Assembly: GCF_041902385.1 (NCBI RefSeq)
Contig: NZ_CP169244.1
Coordinates: forward strand, 1,178,001-1,242,000
Origin: Arcticibacter sp041902385
GTDB lineage: Bacteria > Bacteroidota > Bacteroidia > Sphingobacteriales > Sphingobacteriaceae
Direction of reading: 5' to 3'
Length of the DNA stretch: 64,000 nt
Shown here: in pieces, positions 35,047-45,099 of the stretch
Layout: every line of letters starts with the position of its first letter
Numbering within the stretch: position 1 is the stretch's first letter
Notes under the pieces: generated by a model
Told to the model about the DNA's origin: nothing
The model's database searches: none
Seen by the model: the letters and a program-made list of their open reading frames with translations, nothing else
Position numbers and translations under genes: made by a program

Positions 35047-35093
35047 ACTATAATCGCACCCTCCCCAAAACCTTACCCTGGTGTGATTATAGC
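35047..35093. repeat. inverted repeat in a gene-free stretch
   Basis: CTATAATCGCAC pairs with GTGTGATTATAG (one G-T) around a 20-nt spacer. It lies in the 535-bp gap 34791-35325, about 270 bp upstream of the GC-rich conserved gene. It could be an operator or recombination site. There is no T tail, so a terminator is unlikely. Confidence 0.45.
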
Positions 35094-35358
35094 CATTAAA
35101 AAGCTACTCATATGCCACCTTTATCCCACCTTTTTGCTTGAAAACGTGGACTCTGAGTGTTTATTTGGACAGGGTATAAATTCTTAGCTGTAACTACTTA
35201 GCGAGTAGGGCCCTATTGATTCCTTGATTTTTTATACTCATCTTTATACTGAATTAACCAGGCGGACAGGCCTTTACGACCTTATTATCTGATTGAGCTG
35301 ATCCCGAAGTTTCTGTTGTTCGATAATGGCCTCCTCCTTTAAACTTAACGAGTTCATT

Positions 35359-36344
35359 ATGGCAATTATTGACAAAAACGGCGGCATTCATGGAAGTGCA
35401 GGATCGGTAGTGTATCGCACCTACCGGGGAAGGAACGTCCTTCAGAGTAAACCCAAAAGAAAGAAACAGACTCCTGCCAGCATTCGCAGTGCCTGCGAGT
35501 TCGGGCTGGCCAGTTCCTCTGCCCGCATCATCCGCCAGGCATTTCACCCCTTACACCGCGACCTGCACGACGGGGCCATGGTCAACCGCCTCACGTCGGC
35601 GGTATCCAGGAGCATCCGGGCAAGCTCTAAAGAGCGCGGGGAGCGCGACCTGCACGATGGCGACCTGTCCTTCCTGGAGGGCTTCAGCTTCAATGCCGCC
35701 AGCGGCCTGTTCCCCTCCCTGCAGGTGAAACCCCGGGTTTCGCTTACCGAACAGGGCCAGGTGAAGGTCTCACTTCCCTCCCTGGGGGTGGACAGCGAGC
35801 TGCTCGACCGGTTCTATGAAGCGGGCCGCTTCCGCATCCGCTTTGTGCTGGTGGCCTTCAACTTCCGGGAGGAGTTCTATGAGTATGTCGACGTGAAAGA
35901 TGTGGTGCTCAGCCGGCTCAGTCCCCTACCGGCACAGGAGCTGCTGTTTGACGGCGAGTGGCCTCAGGGCTGCCTGCTGCTGCTGGGAGCCCCCTCGAGT
36001 ACCTGAGCTATAACCGGCTCGACAAGACCTACGGCAGCATCAACAGCAAAGCGTTCTCACCCTGCGAGATCATTGCAGCCATACCGGCGCGGGATGAGGC
36101 TGGGCAGGGTTACGGCAGGCAGCGCTACGAGAAGCTGCGGGAGGCCGGGCCTCAGGTCCTCTTGTCGTTCTTCAGTGATTATCCAGGCCGGAAGATGCGT
36201 GAGAAGGTAGAGAAACTGATGGGTGAGGGACGGCTGCGGCTGCCCTGGAACCGGACCAGTACAGACTCCGGAGGAGAGCAGCGATCGCAGGAGGATGACT
36301 GGGTTGATCTGAAAGGGAAGCGTACGTCTTTTAAGGAGGACTAA
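35359..36344 (+). pseudogene. conserved hypothetical protein, GC-rich, frameshifted
   Basis: From ATG 35359 the protein opens AIIDKNGGIHGSAGSVVYRT, then RGRNVLQSKP and KQTPASIRSACEFGLASSSA. This is a Bacteroidota family of unknown function that I have seen only as hypothetical proteins, loosely like DUF6266. The frame is lost at LLLGAP and resumes as LEYLSYNRLDKTYGSINSKA after a run of five C (35990-35994) where six are needed. Repaired length is about 328 residues. The gene is visibly richer in G+C than its neighbours, which suggests transfer or strong codon bias. No signal peptide. Confidence 0.7.
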
Positions 36345-36417
36345 GGAGCTTTGCAAAAACGCTTGATTAGATGCGTGTGCATACGGGGCTGAAAGCTTGA
36401 AAGAGCAATCAGCTTTT

Positions 36418-36472
36418 ATAAAAACCTGCTTTCCCGCACCAACAAAAGACAATCAGCAAGCAGGTTTTATAA
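36418..36472. terminator. bidirectional terminator hairpin
   Basis: AAAACCTGCTT (36421-36431) pairs with AAGCAGGTTTT (36458-36468), serving the plus-strand gene ending at 36344 and the minus-strand gene ending at 36488. Confidence 0.65.
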
Positions 36473-36487
36473 TACAAAATCGAGCTT

Positions 36488-36703
36488 TTAAATGTCGTGC
36501 TTCTTCTTATCGTAGAGGGGAGCCGTAGCAGCGAGGAGCAGGAACAATACGACGAGTATGAACGGACTTACATTGATGTGTCCTGAGTTAGAACCTGCCG
36601 TATTACTGATGTCGCTATCAGCAACGTTTACAGCGTATGAATTGTAAGCGCTAAAGCCCAGAAAAAGAAGAGTGTAAAAAACTTTTTTAACAACAGATTT
36701 CAT
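36488..36703 (-). CDS. small membrane protein with signal peptide
   Basis: A 71-residue protein from ATG 36703 (MKSVVKKVFYTLLFLGFSAY; an alternative ATG is at 36712). After the signal segment comes a short periplasmic stretch (VNVADSDISNTAGSNSGH), then one membrane helix (FILVVLFLLLAATAPL) and a charged end (YDKKKHDI). I do not recognise a family. Confidence 0.6.
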   Translation of the reverse strand: MKSVVKKVFYTLLFLGFSAYNSYAVNVADSDISNTAGSNSGHINVSPFILVVLFLLLAATAPLYDKKKHDI

Positions 36704-36751
36704 CGGATGCATTTTATAATGATACTTCAAAAATAAGAAATATGTTTTAAA

Positions 36752-36786
36752 AGAAAGGGCTGCCTCTTTAAGACAGCCCCTTTCTC
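36752..36786 (-). terminator. terminator of the endonuclease gene
   Basis: The minus strand has AAAGGGGCTG pairing with CAGCCCTTT (one bulged base), then a short T-rich stretch. It lies 100 bp after the nuclease stop. The gap 36787-36885 is AT-rich and empty. Confidence 0.55.
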
Positions 36787-36885
36787 ATTAGCCTTGTGGG
36801 CCAATCCCCAATTTATTCTTAATTATTTACTAGCACAAATAAAAGAGAATATATTGAAACTACCATATTGATTGAAAAAAAACCA

Positions 36886-38319
36886 CTATTCCAAACTGTC
36901 CTTCGTTGTCTCAATGGCATCCTGAACAGCTCCGGGAAGCCCGGACAGCAGGTTATAGCCGGTGGCACGCTCGATATCACGTACTGATACCCGGTACTTC
37001 TTCCAGTCGGGCTCAATGGAATTTACGTTGGGCGTATTGACAGCAATGACGCGGGTGGTGCTACTGATGCGGCTCAGATCATTATTGCCTTCAGGAATCA
37101 CCACTGCAACTTTCCAGATATTGGAGGGCACCGTCACGCGGTTGCTGTCGAGTGCAACGGCAGCGCCTCTGCTACCCGTCCCTCCCCTGCCGTACGAACC
37201 CATGATCACGTATACCTCGTTCCCGCTGCTGACCAGTGTCCGCAGGTAGGCTTCCATATTGTTCCAGGTCTTCTGGTTATTATTGGGAGCCTGCGGGACC
37301 ATGTTGACCATCAGGAAGGTGGACGAGTTTGCTTCCGCAGAGCTGACGCGGTCTGCGGAGGGGCAGTTATGTCCTCTGTCGAAGCCTGAGCCCGAGTAAC
37401 TCGTATTCTTAACGCGGTACCAGGAGGCGGGCAAATCGCTGAAGGCGGCAAAATCATTCCGGCGCTCCACCTTCTTCGTAATATTGCCGGCATCCAGGTG
37501 CCAGCTCACCCAGTTGGGCGTGCCTCTGCCATTGCTGTACGATACCGTGTAGTACTTCATGTCAATCAGGTAATTCTCTGGGAACATGATACTGGCCTGA
37601 GCGTCTGAAGGATTTCCGAGGAACAGGTTGCTGTTCTCGCCCGAGGCAGGGGGGCGTCGGGAAGATTGCCGTCGGGGGTACCTCTCTGTGCTCCAGGCTC
37701 GGGAGTGGCAGAACTATCCGCGTCAGTCGTGTCTGGCTGACCAACGATAATCCCCGGACTGCCCACTCCCCGGAAGGTGAGGTCATCTAAATTTACCCGT
37801 GCCGTACCTTGCTTGGAGATTCTGAAACGAACCTTCCCCTGGGCCTGCACAGCGAAGGAATCAAGCACAAGAGAGGTATTGGTTTCCATGATCGTATTTC
37901 CGACCTGCTCATAGCTCAACCCTCCGTCCCTGGAGATTTCGAGCTTCCATTCAGAAGGAGCATCATTGCCGTACCTGGCATGCTTCACATATAGCATTCT
38001 CACTCCGGCAACGTCAAAGTTCATGCTAATGCTTCCGGTCCGCAGCCGTACGGCATACAAACCTTCCTTCTTATCCGCATCAAGCTCTCCAATGAGGGCA
38101 TCGTTTAAAGTCCACGAGCCTGTTAAAAGAGTGACCGAGTCCGTTTTATAACTACCTTTCGTGCCACTTTTCGAATGTTTCAGTAATGCGGTAAGGGAGA
38201 GAATCGCGGGAGACGGAATCCTGACCGGGTACAGGAGCGTCATCTTCCCTTGTCAGTTTCGAGCATGAGCTAAATGCTAAAAGCACTCCGAACGTGTAAA
38301 ATAAAAATTTCGTTTTCAT
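36886..38319 (-). pseudogene. DNA/RNA non-specific endonuclease lipoprotein (NUC1), frameshifted
   Basis: From ATG 38319 a lipoprotein signal (LLAFSSC) leads into a beta-sandwich domain (SYKTDSVTLLTGSWTLNDAL, then KLEISRDGGLSYEQVG), a Thr/Pro-rich linker and a NUC1 nuclease (YYTVSYSNGRGTPNWVSWHL, GFDRGHNCPSADR with the catalytic His, MVPQAPNNNQKTWNN with the metal-binding Asn). It would be a surface nuclease degrading DNA or RNA for nutrition. Two shifts break it: an extra A (T run 38168-38171, four where three are needed), and a missing C on the coding strand (G run 37649-37654, six where seven are needed). Both repairs give continuous family sequence. Confidence 0.85.
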
Positions 38320-38553
38320 AGTGTAAACTTTAGAAGCTATCAAATCCCCTTAGATTGAAGGGCTTATTAATATTGATCCGCGGATCGGCAGATGTGCTGT
38401 AACACAGGTAGATATTCAAAGGCGAAACTCGACAAAGATATTGTGGCAATATTAACAGGATGTTAAGGATCGTACCAAAGTAATTTAAAAAAGGGAAACA
38501 GCCGGGTACCCTGCGAATGTTGTTCTGAGAAGGCCCAGTAAAAAAAGAAGGAA

Positions 38554-40008
38554 ATGGAAAAAGAGAAAATAAGCAATGCGGATCTGAATAAGCTGGGCAT
38601 AGAAGACCTTGACCTGATTGTTCTTTTCAGCAGGGTAGCCAACGGGCTCTTAAAGCATCAGGTGATGGACAGGATGGAGATCCTCGCTCATCTGGAAGCT
38701 CTTATTTTCGACCCTTCGCCTTACTCGGCGCAGAAGGGCGGCAAATTCAAGAACCTGGCAGACAAGGTAATTGAGCTGCGGAAGGAAGGAAAGTTTGACC
38801 GCCCCACAGAAAAGATCCCGAAACTAAAGAAGGATAGTGCGAACTACCCTGTATACGGACTTGAAAACATTGAGGCGGGAGCACTTGAGCAGATGAAAAC
38901 GGCCATGAGCCTCCCTATTACAGTTGCAGGAGCCCTGATGCCCGACGCGCACCAGGGATATGGTCTGCCGATTGGAGGGGTATTGGCCACCACAGCTGAC
39001 ACGATCATTCCCTACGCCGTGGGGGTAGACATTGCCTGCAGGATGTGTCTCAGTATTTTCGAAATGCCTGCTGATACGATTGAACAGAAGAACGACTACC
39101 TGAAAAATCTGCTGATAAAGAACACGGTGTTCGGAATGGGCGGAGAAACGAAAAATCATTTCGATACGAGCCTTTTTGACCGCAGGGAATGGAAGGCCAC
39201 GCAGCAGATCAAGCAGCTCAGGGACAAGGCGTATAAGCAGCTGGGCACCTCGGGAACGGGTAACCACTTTGTGGAATGGGGGGAACTGTCTGTCGGGGAC
39301 GGCGCTCTTGAAGGCATACCTGCCGGCAGCTACCTGGCCTTGCTCTCGCACTCGGGCTCGCGGGGCTTCGGAGGCAATATTGCCAACTATTACTTTAAGC
39401 TTGCCATGCAGAAGACCAGGCTTCCGCATGAAGCGAAGCATCTGGCCTGGCTCGACCTTAACTCGGAAGAAGGAGAGGAATATTGGATCGCCATGAACCT
39501 GGCAGGCGATTATGCCTCTGCCAATCATCATGAGATCCATAACAAGATTGCGCGCGACATGGACTTGCAACCGCTGCTGCGGATTGAAAATCACCACAAC
39601 TTCGCATGGAAGGAACAACTGGATGATGGCACGGAAGTGATGGTACACCGGAAAGGTGCAACCCCGGCCGGCAAAGGCGTGCTGGGCATCATTCCCGGCT
39701 CGATGAGTACCCCCGGCTTCATAGTCAGGGGTAAAGGCGATCCCGCTTCGATTAATTCAGCCTCTCACGGCGCAGGGAGGGTAATGAGCCGGAACGTAGC
39801 ATTTAAGACGTTGAAGAGAGATCTTGTGATGGCCGAACTGCTCGACAAAAAGATCACCCTCGTAGGCTCGGACCTCGACGAAGCGCCCATGGTCTACAAG
39901 GACATTCACACCGTAATGGCCGCCCAGCAGGACCTGGTAGAGGTGCTGGCAAAGTTTACGCCCCGCATCGTCAGAATGGCGGATCCAAAGGAACGACCTG
40001 AGGATTAG
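38554..40008 (+). CDS. rtcB: RtcB-family RNA ligase
   Basis: A 484-residue RtcB protein, which joins RNA 2',3'-cyclic phosphate or 3'-phosphate ends to 5'-OH ends using GTP and Mn2+. Metal-site motifs are present: VGVDIACRM (156-164; Asp159, Cys162), GTGNHFVE, LSHSGSRG and NHHNFA, and the guanylylation region HRKGATPA and ASHGAGR. The usual VGxDIxCGM motif has R in place of G at 163, which marks a variant subgroup. No archease or RtcA gene is nearby. The upstream gap 38320-38553 shows no gene. Confidence 0.92.
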   Translation: MEKEKISNADLNKLGIEDLDLIVLFSRVANGLLKHQVMDRMEILAHLEALIFDPSPYSAQKGGKFKNLADKVIELRKEGKFDRPTEKIPKLKKDSANYPVYGLENIEAGALEQMKTAMSLPITVAGALMPDAHQGYGLPIGGVLATTADTIIPYAVGVDIACRMCLSIFEMPADTIEQKNDYLKNLLIKNTVFGMGGETKNHFDTSLFDRREWKATQQIKQLRDKAYKQLGTSGTGNHFVEWGELSVGDGALEGIPAGSYLALLSHSGSRGFGGNIANYYFKLAMQKTRLPHEAKHLAWLDLNSEEGEEYWIAMNLAGDYASANHHEIHNKIARDMDLQPLLRIENHHNFAWKEQLDDGTEVMVHRKGATPAGKGVLGIIPGSMSTPGFIVRGKGDPASINSASHGAGRVMSRNVAFKTLKRDLVMAELLDKKITLVGSDLDEAPMVYKDIHTVMAAQQDLVEVLAKFTPRIVRMADPKERPED

Positions 40009-40019
40009 GCGTAATAGCT

Positions 40020-40255
40020 GTCGGCTATCGGCTGTCAGCTATGGCCGTCAGCTATCGGCTCTCAGAGGAAAAGGGTAATAACTGTCGGCTGTCGGCTATC
40101 GGCTGTCAGAGGAAAAGAGTAATCTTAAAGCGGAAGGCGTAAGGGGCTTAAAGCGGAAAGCTGATTGCGGAAAGCTGATTGCTGATTCCTCCGATTGCCA
40201 ACTGCCAACTGCCAACAGCTAACAGCCAACTGCTGATTCCTGATTGCTAATGTCT
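40020..40255. repeat. low-complexity tandem repeat block
   Basis: A degenerate array follows rtcB. GCTGTCGGCTATCGGCTGTC-type units appear twice with AGAGGAAAAGGGTAAT and AGAGGAAAAGAGTAAT, then AAAGCTGATTG repeated, then CAACTGCCAACTGCC and ACAGCTAACAGCC, then CTGATTCCTGATTGC. It codes for nothing and ends about 110 bp before the receptor start at 40370. Confidence 0.75.
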
Positions 40256-40369
40256 GATGGCTCACACATCGCTAACCGCCATTTATCCCCTTGTTCCTCC
40301 CGCTCATCGGGAATGCCTTCGTTTTCGGGCCATCCTGTTGCACTTTCGTTTGTCAACAAGCGAATTGCA

Positions 40370-42478
40370 ATGAAACAAAATTTACTCACGGCTTTAATTC
40401 TGATCATTACATCGAGGTCCTTTTGCCAGACGGTACTTTCGGGCACGGTTAAGAACCAAAAGGGCCAGCCTGTAAAGCAGGTTAATATTTCGCTTAAAGG
40501 GAGCTACGATGGCGCTTCGACCGACAGCATCGGAAGGTTTCACTTTTCAACAGCAGAACAGGGCCGCTTTTCCCTCGAATATTCTGCATTGGGCTATATG
40601 AGCGATAGTATTCGGGTAAACCTGGACGGGAAGCCGCAGACCTTCCAGATCGTCATGAAGAAGAAGGTTAACGAGCTGGACGCGGTACAGATCAATGCCG
40701 GAACGTTTGAAGCGGGCGACAAGAAGAGAGGAACTGTATTAAACTCTCTCGACATTGCCACAACAGCGGGAGCAAATGCCGATATCTTCAGCGCACTTCA
40801 AACCTTACCGGGCGCACAAACCTCCTTTGCAGAAAGCGGGCTGTTTGTGAGAGGAGGTTCGGCTGCCGAGACCAAGACGTTCTTCGACGGCATGCTGATC
40901 AAAAGCCCATTTAACTCCCGGGTACCTGACCAGGCATCACGCGGAAGGTTCTCTCCCTTTCTTTTTAAAGGCACTTCTTTTTCCGCCGGTGGCTACTCCG
41001 CGCAGTATGGGCAGGCTCTTTCGTCGGCCCTTATCCTGGAGAGCAAAGATCTGCCGGAGAAGACCACCACCGGCCTCTCATTGCTCACCGTGGGGCTGGG
41101 GGTAGATCAAAATATCCGCTTTGAGAAGAGTGCTTTAACTTTGGGGGGCTTTTATTATAATCTAAAACCTTCCCTGGCGCTGATCCCTCAACGCACACAG
41201 TGGGAAAAGGAGCCTGAGCAATATGGCTCCACCCTCCAGTATAAACTCAAAACCTCAAAAACCGGCATGTTAAAGTGGTATAGCGACTTCAGTAAAACGA
41301 TGCTGGGGCTGTTTGCAACTGACCTGAACGAGCCTTCGGGCAAGAGTTACCTCAGCAACACCAATAAAAACACGTATGTGAACACGACCTGGCAGGACTA
41401 CGTTACTCCGAAGTGGAAACTACAGGCAGGGCTCGCTTTCAGCAATACGACTGATGATGGCCTTCAGAAAGAAGATCGGTACAGCCGCAGAGACCGGGTG
41501 TTTCAGGGCCGCATAACAGCCACACGTTATTTAACATCCTTATCTACTCTGAAGGTGGGAGCTGAAAGTTTCGCCTTTAGCCGGAACGAGAGCATGAATG
41601 GCCTTGGCCGAAGCTATGACGATCAGCTCAGCGCCGGCTTCGCTGAAGCAGAGGTATACATCACCCCTTCTCTGGTGACCCGCTTAGGACTGCGCGGCGA
41701 ATATTCATCCTACACCGGCAATTACAACCTTGCCCCAAGGGCGTCTGTGGGATACCGGACAGGTAAATACTCACAGGTATCGCTTGCCTATGGCAAGTTC
41801 TATCAGAATCCGGAAGATGAATACCTCATCCGGGAGGCGCTCAACTTTGAGGAAGCTGACCACTATCTGATGAATTACCAGTACAGCAACTCCAGCTATA
41901 TTTTCAGGGCCGAGGCGTATTATAAGGGCTACAACCGGTTAACAAGAGATTTTGATGGTACACTGAGCAACACAGGCGAGGGCTTTGCTAAGGGACTGGA
42001 AATCTTCTGGAGAGATAAAAAGAGCATCAGGAACGGAGATTACTGGCTATCTTACTCGTATCTTGATACGAAACGTATCTTTGGCGACTACCCTGTCAGT
42101 TCTGTTCCCCCCTTTGCTGCAAAGCACACGCTGAACGTGGTTTACAAGCAATTCTTTCAAAAGCTTAACTCTCAGATCGGCACCACTTACACCGTGGCAA
42201 GCGGGAGAACTTATGTCAATCCGGCTAATCCTGTTTACCTGGGAGACCAGACCAGGACCTACCATAACCTGAGCTTAAATGTGAGCTACCTGACTCACAT
42301 CTTCAAACAGTTCACGGTACTCTACATCTCAGCCAACAATATTCCCGGCTTTAAGAATATTTACGGGTATCATTACTCTCCCGACGGACAGTACAGGCAG
42401 GCCATACAGCCTCCGGCAAGGCGCGACTTGTTTGTCGGGCTCCTGATCACCATAGGCGATAACACATTTGTACGCTAA
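40370..42478 (+). CDS. TonB-dependent outer-membrane receptor with carboxypeptidase-like domain
   Basis: About 702 residues from ATG 40370: signal peptide (KQNLLTALILIITSRSFCQ), a carboxypeptidase D-like regulatory domain (SGTVKNQKGQPVKQVNISLK, about 25-105), a plug (SALQTLPGAQTSFAESGLFV, then GGSAAETKTFFDGMLIKSP) and a 22-strand-type barrel to the C-terminus. The barrel is shorter than SusC. The transported substrate is unknown. The next genes are a periplasmic TPR protein, a LytS kinase and a LytTR regulator, all on the same strand, so the receptor may be controlled by or feed that system. Confidence 0.9.
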   Translation: MKQNLLTALILIITSRSFCQTVLSGTVKNQKGQPVKQVNISLKGSYDGASTDSIGRFHFSTAEQGRFSLEYSALGYMSDSIRVNLDGKPQTFQIVMKKKVNELDAVQINAGTFEAGDKKRGTVLNSLDIATTAGANADIFSALQTLPGAQTSFAESGLFVRGGSAAETKTFFDGMLIKSPFNSRVPDQASRGRFSPFLFKGTSFSAGGYSAQYGQALSSALILESKDLPEKTTTGLSLLTVGLGVDQNIRFEKSALTLGGFYYNLKPSLALIPQRTQWEKEPEQYGSTLQYKLKTSKTGMLKWYSDFSKTMLGLFATDLNEPSGKSYLSNTNKNTYVNTTWQDYVTPKWKLQAGLAFSNTTDDGLQKEDRYSRRDRVFQGRITATRYLTSLSTLKVGAESFAFSRNESMNGLGRSYDDQLSAGFAEAEVYITPSLVTRLGLRGEYSSYTGNYNLAPRASVGYRTGKYSQVSLAYGKFYQNPEDEYLIREALNFEEADHYLMNYQYSNSSYIFRAEAYYKGYNRLTRDFDGTLSNTGEGFAKGLEIFWRDKKSIRNGDYWLSYSYLDTKRIFGDYPVSSVPPFAAKHTLNVVYKQFFQKLNSQIGTTYTVASGRTYVNPANPVYLGDQTRTYHNLSLNVSYLTHIFKQFTVLYISANNIPGFKNIYGYHYSPDGQYRQAIQPPARRDLFVGLLITIGDNTFVR

Positions 42479-42510
42479 AGCACGAATATATAACCCCTAA
42501 TCATTAAATT

Positions 42511-43155
42511 ATGAAAACTTTAAAAGCATCGTTTCTTCTTATTCTTCTCCTTGTTTCCATTCATTCGCATGCCCAGAGCGAGAAGTTCAAAACAGCTATG
42601 ACCAAAGGGCTCGAACAGATGAAATCAGTCAAGACTCCCGATGACTTCATTGCCGCTGCCAATCATTTCGATCGCATTTCGGCAGTTGAGAAAAAAGAAT
42701 GGCTGCCTTCTTACTATGCCTCTTACTGCAATCTGACAGCAGCGCTGATGACTGCCAGCAAAGAAAGCAAGGACCTCTATCTTGACAAGGCACTGGCGCA
42801 GGTGTCGCATGCCGACTCGATTGAACAGAACAACAGTGAGATCTACACGTTGAAGGGCTACGTTGAGTTTATGAAAATGGCGGTGGACCCGATGAGCCGT
42901 ATGGATTTCATGAAGAAGGCGAACGCCTCGCTTGAGCGCGCAATTGCCCTGAACCCTGAGAACCCCCGCCCCTACCTTGTACAGGGTCAAAACGTATTCT
43001 ACACCCCTGCCGCATTTGGAGGTGGAAAAGATGCAGCCAAACCGGTACTGGAGAAAGCAGTCGCAAAATTCGCTACATTTAAGCCTGTAAATGCATGGTC
43101 ACCCGACTGGGGTAAGGAAAGGGCGGAGACCCTGCTTGCGGAATGCAGGAAATAA
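42511..43155 (+). CDS. periplasmic TPR-type protein
   Basis: A 214-residue protein with a signal peptide (cleaved after HSHAQ). The mature part consists of TPR-like helix pairs (ADSIEQNNSEIYTLKGYVEF, then ASLERAIALNPENPRPYLVQ), the last a canonical TPR. It lies 32 bp after the receptor gene and 51 bp before the kinase gene, so it is likely part of the same operon, perhaps as a periplasmic partner of the receptor. Confidence 0.82.
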   Translation: MKTLKASFLLILLLVSIHSHAQSEKFKTAMTKGLEQMKSVKTPDDFIAAANHFDRISAVEKKEWLPSYYASYCNLTAALMTASKESKDLYLDKALAQVSHADSIEQNNSEIYTLKGYVEFMKMAVDPMSRMDFMKKANASLERAIALNPENPRPYLVQGQNVFYTPAAFGGGKDAAKPVLEKAVAKFATFKPVNAWSPDWGKERAETLLAECRK

Positions 43156-43206
43156 AGACAGCAAACGAACGCCGCAGAGCGGAAACCCGCAAACAGTAAT
43201 GCGAAT

Positions 43207-44328
43207 ATGGAGCAGACATTAGCAAAAGGCGCGAGTGCCCCTGGCAGCTATTCAAGAAAGAGCGTGCGAGAAGAAAGAGCCGTCTATATAACGGCCGGCT
43301 GGAAAAAAGCCAACCTCGCCAACCTGGTTTTTGGCATCGGCCTCGGGGCGCTGATCTGCCTCTTCATGACGGCCTCGAGAGGCAAGCTGGTCAGCTTTGA
43401 GACCTTTGCAGGCAATGCCTTCTTCAGCGTCATGATCTCGCTGGGGGTGATCAACTTCATCATACTCGCTCAAACCATCTTCAGGCTGCGGTATGAAAAA
43501 ATCTGGTTTGTGGTAGTCTACTATGTTGCCAGCCTGATGGGCATGATGGTGGGCACAGAACTCGCAAGACTGATCCTCGCTTTCGTATACGAGGTTCCCT
43601 ACACATTCTCCCGTCAGCAGGACATCCTGTTCCGCTCACTCATCGTGTTTATCGTTTGTACTGCCGGCTATATTTATCATGCCCGGAAAGTGTCTTTGCT
43701 TGCGCGTCTCCGCCAAAAGGAGCTCGAGATGGTGAAGCTGAGCCAGCTCAAGACGCAGGCAGAACTCGCTACGCTACATGCCCGCATTAACCCTCATTTC
43801 CTTTACAATTCTTTAAACTCCATTGCAAGCCTTATTCATATTGACCCTGATAAGGCTGAGTCTATGACCTTAAAGCTGTCGCAGCTGTTCCGATACAGCA
43901 TTAATTATGACCGGGAGGACCTGGTGAGGGTTAAAGATGAGATAGAAACGGGGAAGACGTATCTGGATCTTGAAAAGGTACGCTTCGGCGACCGGATAGA
44001 CTTCCGGATTGAGGTAGACGAGGCTCTCCTTGAGGCAAAGATCCCGCGCTTTCTGATCCAGCCCCTAGTGGAAAATGCCCTGAAGCACGGACTAAAGAAT
44101 ACCGTGTCGAATGGAGAACTGCGCGTCAGTTTGCAGCAGCAGGGAGAGCAGGTTGAACTGATCGTAGCTGATAACGGCGTGCCTTTCCCCGCGGAATTGC
44201 AGACAGGCTACGGCCTGCAGAGCACATATGACAAACTTTCGTTATTATACGGCGAAGATTACGAGCTTTCAATCTCAAATAATCCCGTGAAGCAGATCAA
44301 GATCCTTATTCCGCTAAAATATGAGTAA
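43207..44328 (+). CDS. LytS-type sensor histidine kinase
   Basis: A 373-residue kinase with four membrane helices (about 38-165), a short coiled segment, then the His_kinase motif HARINPHFLYNSLNSIASLI (about 191-210) and HATPase motifs PLVENALKHGLKN and GYGLQSTYDKL. No separate sensor domain is present. Its end overlaps the start of the response-regulator gene by 8 bp, which shows translational coupling. It is a different two-component pair from the one at 9066-10807. Confidence 0.92.
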   Translation: MEQTLAKGASAPGSYSRKSVREERAVYITAGWKKANLANLVFGIGLGALICLFMTASRGKLVSFETFAGNAFFSVMISLGVINFIILAQTIFRLRYEKIWFVVVYYVASLMGMMVGTELARLILAFVYEVPYTFSRQQDILFRSLIVFIVCTAGYIYHARKVSLLARLRQKELEMVKLSQLKTQAELATLHARINPHFLYNSLNSIASLIHIDPDKAESMTLKLSQLFRYSINYDREDLVRVKDEIETGKTYLDLEKVRFGDRIDFRIEVDEALLEAKIPRFLIQPLVENALKHGLKNTVSNGELRVSLQQQGEQVELIVADNGVPFPAELQTGYGLQSTYDKLSLLYGEDYELSISNNPVKQIKILIPLKYE

Positions 44329-45079
44329 ACCCTGGAAGACCCTTATTATTGACGATGAAGAACTTGCGCGACTTCGGCTCAGGAGGCTGCTGAGCGCCTA
44401 CCATGACCTTATCGAGATCGTGGGAGAAGCGGTTAATGGCCAGGACGGACTGGAGAAAATCGAGCAGCTTAAACCAGACCTGATCTTCCTGGATATTGAA
44501 ATGCCTGTCTATAATGGATTTGAAATGCTGGCGAAGCTGAACAATCCGCCGCAGGTGATCTTTACAACGGCCTATGACCACTACGCCATTAAGGCCTTCG
44601 AGGAGGACTCGGTTGACTACCTGCTGAAGCCTGTGGAGCCGGAGCGACTGGAAATCACGATCAGGAGGCTGGAAAAAAACAACCGGCCAGGCGTGCCCGA
44701 TCTCCCTCTCGACTCTCTTATCAGACAGCTTACTGTTAAAAGTGAACGCAAAACGCTCACTGTGAAGATTGGCGACCGGATACTCCTGGTTAAAACCGAT
44801 GATATTGCCTATATTCAGGCGGAAGATAAGTATGTTTTCTTGTGCTGCCTTGACGGCAAGAGGCATCTTACCGAATTCACGGTGAGCAGCCTGGAGGAAA
44901 AGCTGCCCGGCTCTTTCCTGAGGATCAACCGCGGAACGATCATCAACACAGATCATATCGCCGAGATCAGGAAAGGATTCAATGGCGCACTGACCTTTAT
45001 CCTGAAGGATAAAGAAAACACGCGTATCAGTTCGAGCCGGCGCTATGGCGAAATGCTAAGAGAACATTTCGATATTTGA
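44321..45079 (+). CDS. LytTR-family response regulator
   Basis: A 252-residue protein: receiver domain (Asp11/Asp12, phospho-acceptor Asp58 in LIFLDIEMPVYNGF, Lys in YLLKPVEPERL) and a LytTR DNA-binding domain (about 145-250, with IAYIQAEDKYVFL and FLRINRGTIINTDH). It pairs with the kinase whose gene it overlaps. The target promoters could include the receptor gene upstream, but no direct-repeat site was identified. Confidence 0.93.
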   Translation: MSKPWKTLIIDDEELARLRLRRLLSAYHDLIEIVGEAVNGQDGLEKIEQLKPDLIFLDIEMPVYNGFEMLAKLNNPPQVIFTTAYDHYAIKAFEEDSVDYLLKPVEPERLEITIRRLEKNNRPGVPDLPLDSLIRQLTVKSERKTLTVKIGDRILLVKTDDIAYIQAEDKYVFLCCLDGKRHLTEFTVSSLEEKLPGSFLRINRGTIINTDHIAEIRKGFNGALTFILKDKENTRISSSRRYGEMLREHFDI

Positions 45080-45099
45080 AAGAACAAACTACTGCTACC

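Noticed and set aside
40020..40255. CRISPR array
   Set aside because: Units are short, degenerate and directly contiguous with no unique spacers, and no cas genes are present.
44306..44956. Minus-strand frame of 216 codons
   Set aside because: It is fully antisense to the LytTR regulator and has no recognisable domain.
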